Of a DNA stretch of 12,271 bases, positions 10,993-12,271 are shown one piece after another. Under the pieces are notes generated by a model. That model ran no database searches, was not told where the DNA came from, and worked only from the letters and a program-made list of their open reading frames with translations. The stretch is from Actinomycetales bacterium (GTDB lineage Bacteria > Actinomycetota > Actinomycetes > Actinomycetales > Cellulomonadaceae). The stretch lies in contig JAAZAC010000089.1 in the NCBI GenBank assembly GCA_012514545.1, positions 1-12,271 of the forward strand, read 5' to 3'. The position numbers and the translations under genes are program-made. How positions within the stretch are numbered: the stretch's first letter is position 1; each line of letters opens with the position of its first letter.

Positions 10993-12240
10993 TCAGCGGA
11001 GGAGGAGCGGGGCGACCGCGTAGCCGCCCACGGGCGGCTGGGCGCGCTCGCGGCGGCGCCGCGGGTCCGGCTCGACCGCCGTCGTCGCCGCGAGCACCGC
11101 GCGCGCGAGCACCCGCAGCTCGAGCGTCGCGAGCGGGCGCCCCGGGCACACGTGCTTGCCGATGCCGTAGACGAGGTTGTACGGCGCGTGCTCGTCCGGG
11201 TCGAACGCGTCGGGGTCGCCGAACACCTGCCGGTCCCGGTTCGCCGCCGTCCAGTTGAGGAACACCCGGTCGCCCGCGGCGATCGTCCGCCCGCCGACCG
11301 TCACGTCGCGCGTCGCCACGCGCCGGTTCGCGACGAACGGGTCGTCGATGCGCAGCATCTCGTCGATCGCCGCGTCGAGCTCGGCGTCGGACACCCCCGC
11401 CCGCAGGCGCGCCTGCAGGCCGGGGTGGTCCGCGAGGTAGGTGAGCACGACGCCGGCCGCGAGCGCCATCGAGCCCAGGTCGCCGCCCGTCCAGTTGCGC
11501 AGGATCGAGACGATCTCGTCGTCGGTGAGCGGCCGCCCGTCCACGCGCTCGCGGACCAGCTCGGTCGTGACGTCGTCGGGCGCGGCGTCGCCGGCGGCGC
11601 GCCGGGCGTCGGTGAGCGCGCGGATGATCGCGTCGAACCGCCGGGCCACCTCCGCGGTGCGCGCTCGGTCGCGCGAGCGGGTCGCCGCCTGGTTGTCCGC
11701 CATCCAGGCCAGCAGGTCGCCCGCGAGGTCCGCCGGCCACCCGAGCCACGCGCTCTGCGCGCGCACCGCGAAGTGCGAGCCGAGGATGACCGCGTCGACC
11801 CGGCCGGGCACGGCGAGCTCGGCCACGAGCTCGGCGGCGACCCGCTGCACCACGGGCTCGAGCGCCGCCATCCGCTCGGGCGTGAAGTACCGCTCGACGA
11901 CGGCGCGGTACGCCGTGTGCTCCGGGCCGTCGAGGCCGTTCGGCACCTGCAGGTGCGCGGACACCGCGTTGGAGAACGTCACCGGGTCGAGCGCGGCCCG
12001 CACGACGGCGGCGTGCGAGAACAGCGTCCACGCGCCGTCGGGGCCCTTCGCGACCGGGCACGCGCCGCGCATGCCGTCGTAGGCGGCGACCGGGTCGCGC
12101 CGCACGGCCGGGCCGCGCGGATTCCAGTCCGGCCCGCCGTCGTCGGCGAGCGCGCGGCGGGCGGCGCGGCTGCGCGGGGCGGGGTCGGGGGCGAGCTCGT
12201 CGGCGGGCAGGTGCTCGGTCACCGGACCATCGTGGCCCAC
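10993..12240 (-). CDS. Cytochrome P450 with atypical I-helix
   Basis: A 415-residue soluble bacterial P450. Landmarks are the C-helix HTAYR (H108, R112, heme propionate contacts), the K-helix E294-MLR297 (ExxR), the following VANRRVATRDVTVGG strand, and the heme loop YGIGKHVCPG with the axial cysteine C365 (tyrosine replacing the usual phenylalanine). The I-helix reads NWTGGDLGSMA (249-259): the usual AGxDTT is GGDLGS, so the oxygen-activating threonine is absent. It should bind heme and use ferredoxin-type electron donors; none is encoded here and the substrate is unknown. The start is uncertain: GTG at 12240 has GGGAGG three bases upstream, while GTG at 12222 would begin at TEHLPADEL and also looks plausible. 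The NYN gene follows 21 bases downstream. Confidence 0.95.
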   Translation of the reverse strand: MGHDGPVTEHLPADELAPDPAPRSRAARRALADDGGPDWNPRGPAVRRDPVAAYDGMRGACPVAKGPDGAWTLFSHAAVVRAALDPVTFSNAVSAHLQVPNGLDGPEHTAYRAVVERYFTPERMAALEPVVQRVAAELVAELAVPGRVDAVILGSHFAVRAQSAWLGWPADLAGDLLAWMADNQAATRSRDRARTAEVARRFDAIIRALTDARRAAGDAAPDDVTTELVRERVDGRPLTDDEIVSILRNWTGGDLGSMALAAGVVLTYLADHPGLQARLRAGVSDAELDAAIDEMLRIDDPFVANRRVATRDVTVGGRTIAAGDRVFLNWTAANRDRQVFGDPDAFDPDEHAPYNLVYGIGKHVCPGRPLATLELRVLARAVLAATTAVEPDPRRRRERAQPPVGGYAVAPLLLR

Positions 12241-12271
12241 GCCCCTCCCGGCGGCACCGGCGCGGCACCGG

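Noticed and set aside
12223..12228. GATGGT (minus strand) as a -10 box for the P450 gene
   Set aside because: It ends only one to four bases before the GTG at 12222, too close for a leaderless start of the type seen elsewhere in the window.

Overview
The window is very GC-rich, gene-dense DNA with GTG starts, almost no A/T outside a few regulatory gaps, and several promoters whose TAnnnT -10 box lies 6-7 bases before the start codon (leaderless transcripts). Together with the protein families present (DUF6226, actinobacterial DinB and TetR proteins, a GT1-type macrolide glycosyltransferase, a bacterial P450), this indicates a high-GC actinomycete, probably Micrococcales close to Cellulomonadaceae. 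The lineage is inferred from style, not from a search. No rRNA, tRNA, CRISPR array, insertion sequence or phage gene was seen.

Left end (1-2530): a minus-strand TetR regulator is translationally coupled to a truncated glycosyltransferase that runs off the window. A 30-bp imperfect palindrome covers the TetR promoter and start codon. Divergent from it is a leaderless pirin-like dioxygenase, which converges through a GC-rich hairpin on a pentapeptide-repeat/DinB fusion protein.

Centre (2589-7417): the most interesting region is a four-gene minus-strand operon with overlapping or nearly abutting genes. The order is a membrane-bound GGDEF-EAL protein (cyclic-di-GMP synthesis and breakdown, all catalytic motifs and the inhibitory I-site present), a TasA/camelysin-like protein with a SipW-type signal peptide, a SipW/ER-type signal peptidase I with an unusual N-terminal extension, and a LamG-like secreted or anchored protein. 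The likely logic is that a sensor of an extracytoplasmic cue adjusts cyclic-di-GMP, while its operon partners make and process surface or matrix proteins. The 324-bp gap upstream holds a 12-bp direct repeat in three copies and a possible structured leader.

Right end (7418-12240): a leaderless DUF6226 gene converges on a second TetR gene. This TetR is divergent from a 14-helix DHA2 drug-efflux transporter. The gap between them contains a perfect 19-bp palindrome over the efflux -35 box and a weaker copy over the tetR -35 region, a textbook local-repressor layout. The transporter converges on a small stand-alone NYN/PIN-like nuclease-fold protein, preceded on the same strand by a cytochrome P450 whose I-helix lacks the usual threonine.
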